From Mesocentrotus franciscanus (Eukaryota > Echinodermata > Echinoidea > Camarodonta > Strongylocentrotidae): a stretch of DNA of 64,000 nucleotides. The notes beneath the pieces are model-generated. The model did not search any database, was not told where the DNA came from, and worked only from the letters and a program-made list of their open reading frames with translations. This document shows, in pieces, positions 54,701 through 64,000 of this stretch (the first letter of the stretch is position 1; each line of letters opens with the position of its first letter). The stretch spans positions 29,950,707 to 30,014,706 of the forward strand of contig CP137681.1 of assembly GCA_037976565.1 (NCBI GenBank). The letters are read 5' to 3'. The translations under genes were made by a program, and so were the position numbers.

Positions 54701-56723
54701 TTTACTTGCTAGACTTCACTGTCAAACACTATTGAGTGACTGACTGGCCTTTTTTTATCATCTTTGGTAATAACATACATAAAATGAGATGTAAAGGTTA
54801 CATGAGCATTTGTCTACATCAATAACCCACTTCTTGTTATGGCCAAAATTAAACTGATTGAATCTTTGCGCAGCATAAAACGTACGACCATTCGGTACAA
54901 TGGTCTGAAAAATCAGACTATTACTGGCTCTATAGCTCCTAAGTCGATTTGACAACTAATAGTCGTTATTTTCCCACTTAAAGACATTTTCAAGCCCCCC
55001 TTTTTTAAAGGAAGTTCTAAATTAGTATTGTCTTTTAAATGCCGTTGGAATTTAACCTTTTCATTTTTTTGGCCTGCAAAAGGGACATAGTATCTTTAAG
55101 GAAGATTTAAGGAAGATTTAAGGAAGATTGGTACTAATTTTCCAGAATAAATAAATTAAAATACTATAATATATAATATATTCATTTCATTATTTATATT
55201 GTAAAATTTTTTCTGAAATTATTACCGGTACACTTTTGAACTTTTTGATCACAGCACTAATTGGTAGTAATAATTTATCGTATAATGGTAAGATATTATC
55301 GGTTATACGTTTGAGAAATATAGTAGTTAATCAGTAATCACTATAATATGCATGTTTCTTTTGTCTTTGTTGAGCTCTTATGTTACCTTCATAAAATGTT
55401 ATTTCTTTCGTCACACCCTGCCTATTGTGTGGTTAAGCAGTAATGTTCATAACCACACAGAGGACCTGGGTTTTTGTGTCACATCTTTATTGTAATTTAA
55501 TTTGATTTTCATATACATTGTGAAAACAAAGTACATGTATGACTGAATAAAGATGATCAATATATATATACATGTATATATATATACACTTCATTGCATT
55601 TTGATCAAATCTGATCCAAAAGTGATTTGATATAGCACCTTCTCCTTGCATTCATAAAACACTGCACATATTGCATCACACGTTTGAGCCACTTTAATAA
55701 TAATATTCTGCTTTTACATATAGCGCTCAATACATCAACGATGTCTCTGAGCGCTTTACAGATATATTATTACCCCGGTCATCGGATTCAGGTACCTATT
55801 TAGCACCTGGGTGGAGAGTGGCAAATGTAGATTTACGTCTTGCTAAAGGACATTAATATCGGGCTGGGATTTGAACCCCGTACCTTGTGATGAGCAGTCG
55901 GGTGACTTATCTACTAGACCACAACACCTCTACACCACTTTAGAATGTCACCATCACCATTGGTCACAGGATTTCAAGCGTAAGACAAATGTGCACTATT
56001 TCCACTCCCTGCAATATTTGCATCATTCACAAAGGTTCTAACAATTCTTATAGGCACTCATTCTTCACTCAGGGCTGCATACAACTCGTATATTATGTTA
56101 TTCAAACATCTAAATATATTTCATAGATTTTCAAATATTTTGAAAATAATTTTCTCTGACCTGCTAAGCTCCACCCTAAAAAAGTCAATCATTAGTGAGC
56201 TAACAAGAGACAGTGGTATGTAACTTCCCCCAGCTCAGCACATGCTCACAAAAGAATTGCATTCTTTCATACAATACCTCCACATTACCTTTCTTTTCCT
56301 GGTGATGCTACAGCATGTTTGACATACATGTGTAGCAACTCCTATGTTGGTATTGTATGGTCTATTGTAAACAGGTGATCGGCTCTGGCACCTTTAAACT
56401 ATAACCTCAAAGTAAGCGTTTTTAATGCACATGGTCCGAATCCTGTGTCGGCCTCTTATAAAGGCTCATTTTTTACTCTTACCCACTTTTGCAAACATAT
56501 TATGTCAATATTTCATACATGTTTTTACCTGTAATACTTTGTATTGTATTGTGAATGTGATGTTCAAAATTAACTTGTTTTTCATTATTATTTTCACTGT
56601 TATTATTATTGTTGTTGCTGTTGCTAATGTTGTTGTTGCTTTTATCATAATCATCATCATCGTCGTCATCATCCTCATCTACATCATCCTCATCATGATC
56701 ATCCTCATCATCATCATCCTCAA

Positions 56724-56771
<48 letters not shown>

Positions 56772-59700
56772 CATCATCATCATCCTCATCCTAATCATCA
56801 TCATCATCATTATCAACCTCAACATTATTATCATCATCATCATTACTATTATCATTATAATTGAATAGTAAGGTAAAGTTGATTTGAAAAATGAATTAAT
56901 ATCTGACTCCACTTACCTTCATCACTAGTTTCATCCACTGGTTCATGTTTAATGGTAACCGGTGCAGTGACCGGTGCAGTGACTGGTGCTGTGATAGGGA
57001 CATCTCTTTTTCGTTTCTTAGAGAGATCCATCGCCTGTGTCATTTTGTCGTCTGATGTGCTGGATCTCTCCTGGCAACAGAAGTCAAAGAGAAAAATAAT
57101 GTAAGAGCAGAATCTATTATGACATGATAAAACCTTCTCAACTCGTCAAGATGGCTATTTTCACAGCAGGAAAATATGATGGATTGGAGCGGTGTGTGTG
57201 CAGCGCTAACTGCAAGGAAAAGGCGCTATATCAAATATCTTTTGGATTGGATTGGATTGGACAATTCAACTATCCTAATTCAGTCACTTTGCTCACTTAA
57301 AGCCCTACTGCACTACTTATAGCTATTTGCTCCCTCTATATAGAAAACAATGCCTAAGCGGTGCCCGTTGGTCCCCCATGATCCTCTTTGCCTTATTGAG
57401 ATTTGAGAGCTGAGTTGATGAGATAACCACCTATCAGTGACCAGCAGGGTGGTCTAATCCCTCCTGGCCAAACTAGTGCAGACAGGCTTTAAAGTAATGT
57501 ATCGGCCCTAAAAAAAAAGAAGGTGTAGTTCACTCACGCATGCCAGTTAGAGCACATATGTCTTTCCTACATGCATTACATGCAGTTACATGTAGTGGCA
57601 TTTGCACAGACACTTACTACTTTATTTAATTGCAACCAAAACGCTCATTTTCAGTTTTCAGTATCCATCCTGAATATGGAGAATTCCAACAATTTTCAGT
57701 CCTGTATTTTTTTCTTCCGTACATCTGCTAATGAATGTTTATTTATAATTTTTGGGCGGAATGATTATGATTGGAATGACCTCAATAAAAGAGATGACTG
57801 TAGGCAGATTATTCACAAATTATTATCCAAAGCATTTCTTGGATCTAAATTTTCTCTCTTTAAAAAAAAGATCAGTGCCGTTTCTTGACCTCATCTTGTT
57901 CTTGTGTGCATTAGTATTGATCATGTTTATGTTGATAAGGGCCCGTTGCATAAAACTTACATGTACCATTGACGGTTACTTTGCCATCAATGGCAACTAC
58001 CATGGTAACAGGGCTCAACAGCCAATCAAAATCAAGGTTTCCATGGTAGTTACCATTGATGGCAAAGTAACCAACAATGGTAAGTTTTGTGCAATTGGGC
58101 CAAGGTCTACCGTATCTGACTTATCATGGGATTTCCCTCCAATTTATTACTACACCATCCAGAATCTGCACAAAGAAGATATTTAGTTGTGTCAGCAATT
58201 TGCTCTTTTCAGCTTCAAACTCTTTCAAGACTCATGTCGTTTAAATATAGTCTACAATGCTTGCATCTTGCATGAGTTCACCCTCATAGCCTTCTTATAC
58301 AAGGTCATTAGTTTAGTGTACTGGGGCGCACGCACAGAGTTCGCTTAACTCCCTGCATGCGCCTTTTTACAGCAAACGCTAAATTGCTGGAAAAGTAAGT
58401 ATCAAGCTGACAATGCAAAAACAGGCATTCATGCGTACACCACATGTAATATTTGCGATTTGCGGCGGAACCAACTAAATTCAGCGAACTCTGTGCATGC
58501 GCCTTCGTATACTAAACTAATCCGTAAAGTATCAAATTGATAATGCAAAAACAGTTTTTTTCAGTGTACACCGCATGTCTTTGCATTTTTGCTGAAACCA
58601 CCATCGCAAACTCTCGTATTAAGAGGTCAGCATTTTTTTTTGTAATGTAAATCGCATGTTACTGTTAGCTCATCATCATCAGCAACACAAGTGGAAGGTA
58701 TAGAATCTATAAGCAAAGCGCTATCACTCTGGTTAAAAATGTCCACACTTTTGGTTAAATTCTCAAACGATTTCAATGTACTTTGTATGAGAAGAAAAAG
58801 AGTCCACTAGCGAACTCTGAAGCCAGTTTGCAACATTCGTCCCACGCGGAAATTGGAGATTTAATACAAACGCATTTATTATTTAAAGTTTTGTTAGGGT
58901 GTCTGAACGATTTTTCAATTTTCCCTTTTGGATTGTTTTTCACCATTATGGTTGGATAATTGAAAAAATCATTCACTCAGAATAATACATTTCAAATTTC
59001 AAGACCCACCGATGTTTCTATCAAAAGATACAGCCCCTTCAACTCAAAGAAATATTCATGGTATTTTTCTCAGAATCGATGAAAAAGACGTACACGCAGA
59101 GTTATGTTGTTTTGCTAAATTTAGCAAAACAGCTGAATTGCGCAATATGCAAGCGTACACGTGTTGCTGAACTGCATGCGCAACTTAAAGCAATCGGCAA
59201 TCCATTGTCTTCAATGGGCATCTACTTCCGGTTGGCACACACACGGTCCGATGTTTATTCATGTGCAGATTTTACGCGCTATCACCATGGGTTCGGCCGG
59301 CGCGGAGCTCACTCCTCCCTGCTTAGCTGATCCGAAAAATGTGGGGAAGGGTATTTTCAAACTGTAATTGTTTGTGATCCCTGGGGCTAGCGAAATATAA
59401 GCGCATATATATATACCTTGGGACTGGGACTACTTATCGATCGGGGCGTCATATCTCAAAAGTGGCAAACCTCGGAGTTAGCCAGGGCACAATGTTTAAA
59501 TCGCTGTTTTGACCAAGATATTTTTAGAATTCCGAGATGACGCCCCTTTGGAAATATGGGGATTCACCTGCTCTTTCATATGACACCTCATTTATTGAGT
59601 ATCACCTTCAGGATCACAAAGAATAAAGGTTTGAATTAAAAAAAAAACTTTGACCAATTTTGCATGATCGCGCAATGCACGTAAACCCCATAGGGATGCG

Positions 59701-60376
59701 TGCAATCTCTATGGGAAGAATTTTAGCACACAACATCGGGTGCGCGATCAGACACCCTAGTTTTGTTTACATCACTCTTCACGCAGGCATATGGGTGCCA
59801 ATTAAGACTAGAAGTAGAAGATATCAATATCCTTCATATTTCATATGATCACCTAGTCCTAGACTCCTAGATCAGGCTTTATAAGATGATAAGCCAGGCC
59901 CAAGCCAAGGCTAGTCACTCATAATAATTAAAATTACGTAGATTATTTCAAGAATAATTTTCATTTTCTCCTAATCCTATTACGGTCCTATTCGTTTGGT
60001 ACTTGTGCAGAATGCGGGTAAAAAATTGTACTCTTTTGGCGCTAAATCTGGTTTGACGTCAATACGGTAATTGTTAACGGTAATAACTCATGCATTATTA
60101 TGCTAGGAGTAGGACTCAGGTCTCAGGAGTAGCCTTGCCCTGACTTGACGTTTACTTACATCGTTTATAATACATCGGACTGTAATGAAGCCCAATGCAC
60201 AAAATGAATGAGCGTGAACCAGTGATAAAAAGTTAGCAAGCTAAGCTCACATATCACCAATATGGCTGAAAAGATAGTATATATCAACAGATAAAAGGTA
60301 TTTACACAGGTTGCAATTACGAAATGGAAGTATCAAAACGAAATTTCTCAGTTTAAACCATTGAATTTACCTGCAT
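48404..60376 (-). CDS. Five-exon C2H2 zinc-finger transcription factor (predicted 623 aa, 12 fingers)
   Basis: Joined minus-strand CDS: 60376-60371, 57070-56917, 54265-53064, 51730-51563, 48745-48404. Phases match at each junction (0, 1, 0, 0) and all introns are GT-AG, giving 623 codons plus TAG. Protein order: basic KKRKR at 20-24 (likely nuclear signal), TAPV repeats at 29-41, SUMO-type motifs IKHE (K43) and IKQE (K104), a CX2C-X25-CX2C module at 114-146, an acidic Ser/Glu/Asp-rich linker to about 235, then twelve C2H2 fingers from 268 to about 597 with mostly TGEKP-like linkers, and a Ser-rich tail. Such proteins bind DNA in the nucleus and regulate transcription; the target is unknown. 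I do not recognise a named orthologue. Finger 4 has Val where the usual core Phe sits, and the last finger has H-x4-H spacing. The gene model is strong for exons 2-5 and less certain for exon 1. Confidence 0.85.
48789..49030 (-). mobile_element. SINE, 5'-truncated, intron 4 of the zinc-finger gene
   Basis: Same body as the other SINEs (CACCTGGGTGGAGAGTGGC on the plus strand), with an AAT-repeat tail at 48,790-48,806. The tRNA-like head is missing. Confidence 0.7.
49080..49568. mobile_element. Inverted-repeat element, TATAGGGTGCGTTTATCATC ends
   Basis: TATAGGGTGCGTTTATCATC at the left pairs with GATGATAAACGCACCCATA at the right. GCGTTTATCA-like motifs recur inside at about 49,170, 49,377 and 49,485. 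In zinc-finger intron 4. Confidence 0.65.
49645..49957. mobile_element. Foldback element family D, inverted copy
   Basis: Same termini (GGGGTGTTTCAC, GTGAAACACCCC) with the interior in the opposite orientation to the 17.8-kb copy. Lies in intron 4 of the zinc-finger gene. Confidence 0.75.
50150..50372. mobile_element. Family C copy in the zinc-finger gene, intron 4
   Basis: Inverted arms ATATCATTCACCTGTTACGA and TTGTAACAGGTGAATGATAT around a centre with TTGGACAAACATTATGGC, shared with the 16.8-kb copy. Confidence 0.65.
51563..51730 (-). CDS. Zinc-finger gene exon 4: two-finger cassette (fingers 8-9)
   Basis: Acceptor GGAGCAG ends at 51731 and donor AAG|GTAATT at 51563/51562. The exon is 168 nt, exactly 56 codons or two 28-residue finger units, and is phase 0 at both ends. 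It starts with the final His of finger 7 (IH), carries finger 8, and supplies the two cysteines and first His of finger 9, whose last His is the second residue of exon 5. Linkers HTEGQNF and HIEERPF are non-canonical. The finger 9 helix (KRKDNLKEHLK) resembles that of finger 7 (GKKDNLLVHVK), suggesting the cassette arose by duplication. Confidence 0.88.
51795..51951. mobile_element. Foldback element family J, beside exon 4
   Basis: CGTTGCATAAAACTTACC at one end pairs with GGTAAGTTTTTTGCAACG at the other; repeated inverted ATGGTAACTTTGCCATCAAT blocks. The centre is CAGCCAATCAAAATCAAGG. It lies about 65 nt upstream of the exon 4 acceptor in intron 3. Confidence 0.8.
53064..54265 (-). CDS. Zinc-finger gene exon 3: cysteine module, acidic linker, fingers 1-7
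   Basis: Acceptor CCTATACAG ends at 54266 and donor AAG|GTATTT at 53064/53063; 1202 nt, entered in phase 1 and left in phase 0. It encodes residues 54-454: IKQE SUMO-type motif, a CX2C-X25-CX2C module (114-146), a long acidic low-complexity stretch, then six complete fingers and the first three zinc ligands of finger 7. The last zinc-binding His of finger 7 comes from exon 4: the exon ends HVK and the next begins IH, restoring H-x3-H, which confirms the junction. Reading past the donor gives only five more codons before a stop. Confidence 0.9.
54296..54510. repeat. AT-rich minisatellite beside the exon 3 acceptor
   Basis: About eight degenerate copies of ATATATTACTAAACATAATA, starting about 30 bp upstream of the exon 3 acceptor. 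Confidence 0.8.
54561..55099. mobile_element. Family F element, complete, zinc-finger intron 2
   Basis: TTAAAGATACTATGTCCCTT at the left pairs with AGGGACATAGTATCTTTAA at the right. 539 bp, no open reading frame of note. Confidence 0.8.
55694..55932 (-). mobile_element. Full-length tRNA-derived SINE
   Basis: On the minus strand it starts GAGGTGTTGTGGTCTAGTAG, with an A-box-like and a B-box-like motif (GGTTCAAATCCC), then the shared body and an AT-rich tail. Lies in intron 2 of the zinc-finger gene. Confidence 0.75.
56072..56400. mobile_element. Element family I, interior inverted, zinc-finger intron 2
   Basis: The left arm matches the 41.2-kb copy, but the block from the pyrimidine-rich CCCCCAGCTCAGC to CAACTCCTATGTTGG runs in the opposite direction. 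Ends GCACCTTTAA. Confidence 0.6.
56585..56862. repeat. (ATC)n-type microsatellite in zinc-finger intron 2
   Basis: TTATTG then ATC/ATT repeats ending 55 bp before the donor of exon 2 (minus strand). Confidence 0.95.
56917..57070 (-). CDS. Zinc-finger gene exon 2: N-terminal basic and TAPV-repeat region
   Basis: Acceptor TTGCCAG lies at 57071 onward and donor GAAG|GTAAGT at 56917/56916; the 154-nt exon starts in phase 0 and ends in phase 1. It encodes residues 3-53 and the first base of Gly54: a Ser/Thr-rich start, MDLSKKRKRD (basic cluster), three TAPV repeats made by a 12-nt tandem repeat, then TIKHEPVDE, which contains a psi-K-x-E sumoylation consensus. The alternative start Met12 is at 57043. 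Confidence 0.82.
57297..57492. mobile_element. TTAA-ended element family H, zinc-finger intron 1
   Basis: TTAAAGCCCTACTGCACTAC and GTGCAGACAGGCTTTAA; interior closely matches the 33.5-kb copy (GCGGTGCCCGTTGGTCCCCC). Confidence 0.75.
57939..58102. mobile_element. Foldback element family J
   Basis: Nearly identical interior to the copy at 51.8 kb, including the CAGCCAATCAAAATCAAGG centre. Lies in intron 1 of the zinc-finger gene. Confidence 0.8.
58306..58521. mobile_element. Inverted-repeat element, ATTAGTTTAGTGTACT ends
   Basis: ATTAGTTTAGTGTACTGGGG at the left pairs with TTCGTATACTAAACTAAT at the right; next to each end GCGCACGCACAGAGTTCGC pairs with its near complement. In zinc-finger intron 1. 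Confidence 0.6.
58522..60370. other. Zinc-finger intron 1, 5' part
   Basis: Mostly unassigned sequence, including inverted-repeat-like fragments near 58,740-58,990. No internal exon recognised. Confidence 0.5.
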
Positions 60377-60480
60377 AGGACACGGGCTTCCCAGCGTAGC
60401 TTTCACAACGGTACCGACCACCAACACTTAGTCTTAATTCAGACCCGCTCAAGTCCTCAATCGTTGCTAGTGTAATCGTG
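60371..60480 (-). other. Exon 1 of the zinc-finger gene (5' UTR plus two codons)
   Basis: A good minus-strand donor (CAG|GTAAAT) sits at 60371/60370. The exon's only ATG in the exon-2 frame is two codons before the donor (60376-60374), with an in-frame TAA about 45 nt upstream, so the predicted protein starts M-Q and continues into exon 2 as E-R-S-S. The context of this ATG is poor (C at -3). The next in-frame Met, in exon 2 at 57043, has A at -3 and could be the real start, giving 612 aa. The 5' end of this exon is a guess; no TATA box was found. Confidence 0.5.
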
Positions 60481-60707
60481 GTTTAAAAAAAAAATATATT
60501 TTGGGGCGCCTATCGGAAGATAAGGGACATAGTCAAATAAAAATTTGAGCGAAAATAAACAACAACAACAACAGAATTCAAAGGCAATTTTGACCCAGCA
60601 AATCAAATTGCATGTTGTTATTGTTGGATTCTCATTAATCGGCCTATAAATATCTTTATTTGAGCGAAAAATATGTGATGTTGATATTCAGGAGGGCTTT
60701 GGGGAAG

Positions 60708-60854
60708 CAGGGTGACGTCTCACGAAACCGACATAAGTACAAGTTCGCCGACATCCCATTGAATTTTTTGAAATGCGTGTATTAAGTTTAACATGCGTTT
60801 CAATTTGATGTCGGTGAACTTGTACTTATGACGGTTTCATGAAACGCTGCCCTG
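60708..60854. mobile_element. Foldback element, CAGGGTGACGTCTCACGAAAC ends
   Basis: CAGGGTGACGTCTCACGAAA pairs with TTTCATGAAACGCTGCCCTG; the arms continue with ATAAGTACAAGTTC. It lies about 230 nt beyond the putative exon 1 of the zinc-finger gene, in the promoter-side DNA. Confidence 0.6.
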
Positions 60855-61194
60855 ATATGGAGCATCATAGTTGGCAGTTGTTACATGGTATGAGTCTCCA
60901 CCCCTATCCCATGAAACGCCCAGACTCCCATACTATGGGGGGTTCTTGATCATGCTCCAAATAAAAGAGGCGTTTTTACATTCTCCCTTTTTCTTGCATG
61001 GTCGTATTTTATACGGGGTTAAATATTATCGAAGAAATCCGACTCCTTGTATCCCAAATAGCTAATGGCGAATCCATGCACGGAGGCTATAAGGAGTAGG
61101 CCTATGCATGAATTCGCATAGTTCTTCTCATACCCCCCACACACACACACACAATATAACACCGGGGGAAAGAAAGAAGAACAGAAAGGGGGAA

Positions 61195-61335
61195 AAAGTG
61201 AAAGAAAGAGTGACAGAGTGAGGGAGAGATACTGACAGAAAGAGGGAGGGAGAGAGGAAAGGAGGGGAAGAGGCAAAGGCTGTGCATGAGAGAAGGAGAG
61301 AGAGAGAGGGAGAGAGAGAGAGAGAGAGAGAGGGG

Positions 61336-61371
<36 letters not shown>

Positions 61372-61382
61372 GAAAAGAGAGA
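61195..61382. repeat. (AG)n microsatellite
   Basis: Interrupted AG repeat. Confidence 0.95.
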
Positions 61383-61941
61383 TTTTTAAAATTATTATTA
61401 TTTTTGTTATTAAACATAATATTATACACTTGACAAGACAAATACTAAATAATTATTTCCGTACGGTGTTTCTTATTTTTTCTCTTTGACTTTCTCTTCC
61501 TTCTTCTTCTTTAAATAAAAATTGTTATCTTCTTCTGCTTCAGTTCTTTATCTTCCTTTTTATTATTTCTACAGGTTGATAATTATGTTTTAACTCTCCA
61601 TTTTGAAACATTTCTTTGAGACTGAGTCACTGCATGACCATGGAGTGTAGATGCAGTGTCTTTATATAAGAATAAGTACATTTTGGGCCCCATGACAAAT
61701 CTTGAGTCCCTCTCCCCCCTCCCCACAAAGGGGGTCGCCAAATTAATGTTGACGATATAAAAAGTAACGAAAATGAAGAGAAAAGCAAGGAAGGGAGAGG
61801 GGAGGGGAGGGAGGAGGGGGAGGAGAAAGTGAGGGGGAGGTGTGGTAATGGAAAAATAGAGCATTCCTATATACAAATTCTCAAAGTGAGGTAGTGTCAA
61901 ATATAATAGGATATAGGAGTAGCTGGGCATCGAACCTTTTT

Positions 61942-62120
61942 GCCCGAATTCACAAAGGAGGTTTGTAGACGAACCTAGGTTTATGTGCGTCATATGACGC
62001 GTTTTGACGCGTTTCAGACCAAGGTTTGTCTGAACCTTGGTCTGAAACGCATCGAAACGCGTCATATTATGACGCACACAAACTAGGTTTGTCGACAAAC
62101 CTCCTTTGTGAATTCGGGCC
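61942..62120. mobile_element. Palindromic element, second copy
   Basis: Same ends and arms as the 29.7-kb copy and close in sequence, with strong symmetry around TTTGTCTGAACCTTGGTC. Confidence 0.8.
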
Positions 62121-63544
62121 ATAATCTCCGCATTGTGAAGCGATCACTTAGGCATGACCACTCTACATCATTAATATTCGCTTCTATTTGTAAACACTTT
62201 CTGATGTCAACGACTTTATACCCCCCAAAATGCTGATTTACTGATTTACATGATGATTATTGTTTTGTTATAGTCCGATGTTATCAAGATTGCCCGTAAA
62301 AAAAATTATGTTTGTAACTAATATGATAGTGAATTTTTATATTATTACTTTTTATTTCCTAAACTGCCAACACGAAGTGCTATGTCAATAGGCCACTGGG
62401 TAGCTCCCTGACATCGCATAATTAATAGAAAACTGGTCTATTCAATTCAGTATGCGTGGTATTCCCTAACATGGCATCAGTGAATAGAGAAGGTTGGCTA
62501 TTCAATTCTATTATCATTAGCTGGCATCAGGGATATTTGAATAGTTACGTAACGAACTACTCAGATCTTTGTGACATAGCATCAATGGATGAATTGTAAA
62601 GAAAACGACCGTCTCCTTTCCTCGGAGAGGCATGCATGCATATCTTCGTCTTTTATTTTATTTTATTCACTGCAAAGTGAATTAGAGAAGAAAATAATGA
62701 TATGCGAGAGTTTCAATGCTTTAAAAAAGGCAGTGCTGAAAATGGCCTACATGCAGGGATAGCTACTATTCAGAATACCAAACAGAAAGTAAGTGTTAGC
62801 ACTAATAAAATAGGCGTTCGGGGTACAGATCTATCTCCATACTTTTTTCTGGCTGTTATTTAAATAATCAATATGCATACTAACACCAAGGACTTTAAAA
62901 AGATCACATTCAATAAATTATCAAAAGCGAATCGGTGCATCCCTCTTTTTCAATAAAGAACATTTGTGATGTTCTGCAGGATTACAACAGGGGTTAAAAG
63001 AACCTTCCTGATCTAGCGATACGGGCTTATTTTTTATTTGTTAAATTATCCCTATATTTATTATGCTGAGTATAGAGACCTTTTCTCCTTGTCTGGGAGG
63101 ACAAGCACTTTCATTATCCCTACAGGAAAAGAATAGACTGGGGCTGTAGTGTCATTTGAAGAGAAGAAAACTTCAAGACATTTCAAAATGATGTTGGGAA
63201 ATTGAAATTAAAATAATACGGCTTTTCAAACCAATAGGATATGCATACAATAACGAGGATTTGGGCCGCGCAGAAGCGCAATCGGGTAGGCCTACCACCT
63301 TAGTTGTCGGCCCCAACTGATACTATAAAATGAAGAAAAAACACCCTTTTTAGGAATGATCTCCCCCAAGACTCCCCTATAGATTTTTGCAACATTAACC
63401 CCCATAATAACTGTCTACTACAAGTCCAATCATTAATGAGTTACTGAAACGAAACTATTTTCTTTTGATCTCTCGAAAACTACTCTTTTAATAGCTGGCC
63501 ACCTTGATATTTATTTAGAATATACCATTTTCAAAATGTAACGT

Positions 63545-63960
63545 TGACCTATATAGCGACGAGCTTTGCATTCATCTCGCAATAGTCAGAATACAAATTA
63601 TTACAGGTTAGACAAAATATACATGTCCTAACTACCTAACGACACACAATGTACGTAATTTGCATTCTGACTATTGAAATACAATTATTCACTAATGCAG
63701 GTGAATGAAATATATTTTGTATTGAGGCACTTCACAAAGACGTATGCATTACGTTTGGATACATTACGAAGATGGCTTATTACTTATATTCATCATAGGT
63801 CAATGAAAAATTCGTAACGAGGCAATATGCATTGACATTCGTTTATACTCCTGTATTACGAAAGTCGCCATTTCATGTGCTTCCGTACAGTGATTACACT
63901 GGAGAACCCAAAGCTTACCATTGGGCCATTTAATGCATACGTCTGTGTGAAATGCCTCGT
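63545..63960. mobile_element. Family C, one copy plus an adjoining partial copy
   Basis: TTGCATTCTGACTATTGAAA, GGTGAATGAAATATATTTTG and GGCACTTCACAAAGACGTAT identify the first copy (to about 63,782); TTAATGCATACGTCTGTGTG near 63,931 marks a second arm. Confidence 0.6.
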
Positions 63961-64000
63961 TATCAATGGCGTACCTGGCATACCTCGTCAGGGGGCAAGC

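Larger units (their letters stand above)
60855..63544. other. No gene seen upstream of the zinc-finger gene
   Basis: Contains the (AG)n tract, a G-rich stretch at 61,790-61,845, and the palindrome at 61,942. Otherwise AT-rich. Confidence 0.5.

Noticed and set aside
55860..55932. tRNA-like sequence
   Set aside because: It is the head of a SINE: followed by the shared SINE body, with imperfect tRNA structure.
56425..56912. Ile- and Met-rich open frames
   Set aside because: Translation of the ATC microsatellite in zinc-finger intron 2.
57752..58186. 144-codon plus-strand frame
   Set aside because: Much of it is family J palindrome; the same peptide appears at 51.8 kb for the same reason.
61583..62122. 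179-codon minus-strand frame
   Set aside because: One end is the 61,942 palindrome and the rest is G-rich low complexity; no family motif.

Overview
This is about 64 kb of AT-rich, intron-bearing, repeat-crowded animal DNA. Genes are split by GT-AG introns, the only recognisable proteins are metazoan (a C2H2 zinc-finger factor and an ISG12/IFI6/IFI27-family protein), and intergenic DNA is packed with short palindromic DNA transposons, tRNA-derived SINEs, LINE 3' ends, microsatellites and scattered TACATG repeats. The texture fits a marine deuterostome, most likely an echinoderm such as a sea urchin; this is inference from repeat style, not proof. There is no bacterial, phage, plasmid or CRISPR content.

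Layout. Positions 1-29,900 hold no gene I can support: repeats, two LINE 3' remnants (about 20,985-21,300 and 23,883-24,325), a 560-bp polypurine tract (11,378-11,937) and many inverted-repeat elements. An ISG12-like gene lies on the minus strand: TATA box near 31,497, non-coding exon 1 ending at 31,352, and one coding exon (CDS 30,413-30,703, 96 aa). Its promoter and first-exon region (31,393-32,178) is duplicated at 37,172-38,046 with no coding exon attached. From 32.5 to 45 kb the DNA is dense with nested TTAA-ended elements, a tandem array carrying nuclear-receptor-like half sites (39,255-39,960) and a palindrome built from GGTCTA repeats (40,162-40,627).

The main gene is a five-exon C2H2 zinc-finger factor on the minus strand, 60,376 down to 48,404. 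Every junction was read from splice sites and reading phase: exon 1 (ends 60,371), exon 2 (57,070-56,917), exon 3 (54,265-53,064), exon 4 (51,730-51,563), exon 5 (48,745-48,404). The predicted protein is 623 aa: basic KKRKR motif, two SUMO-type motifs, an acidic linker with an unassigned CX2C-X25-CX2C module, and twelve C2H2 fingers. Exon 4 is a phase 0-0 cassette of exactly two fingers that could be skipped without damaging either neighbouring finger. Its introns contain several of the mobile-element families found elsewhere in the window.

The two genes show no direct functional link. Much of the remaining structure is the result of short DNA transposons, many with TTAA ends, inserting beside or inside one another. 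I did not find a convincing new multi-gene system. The strongest leads are the skippable finger cassette, the unassigned cysteine module, the orphan duplicated promoter and the TTAA element landscape.
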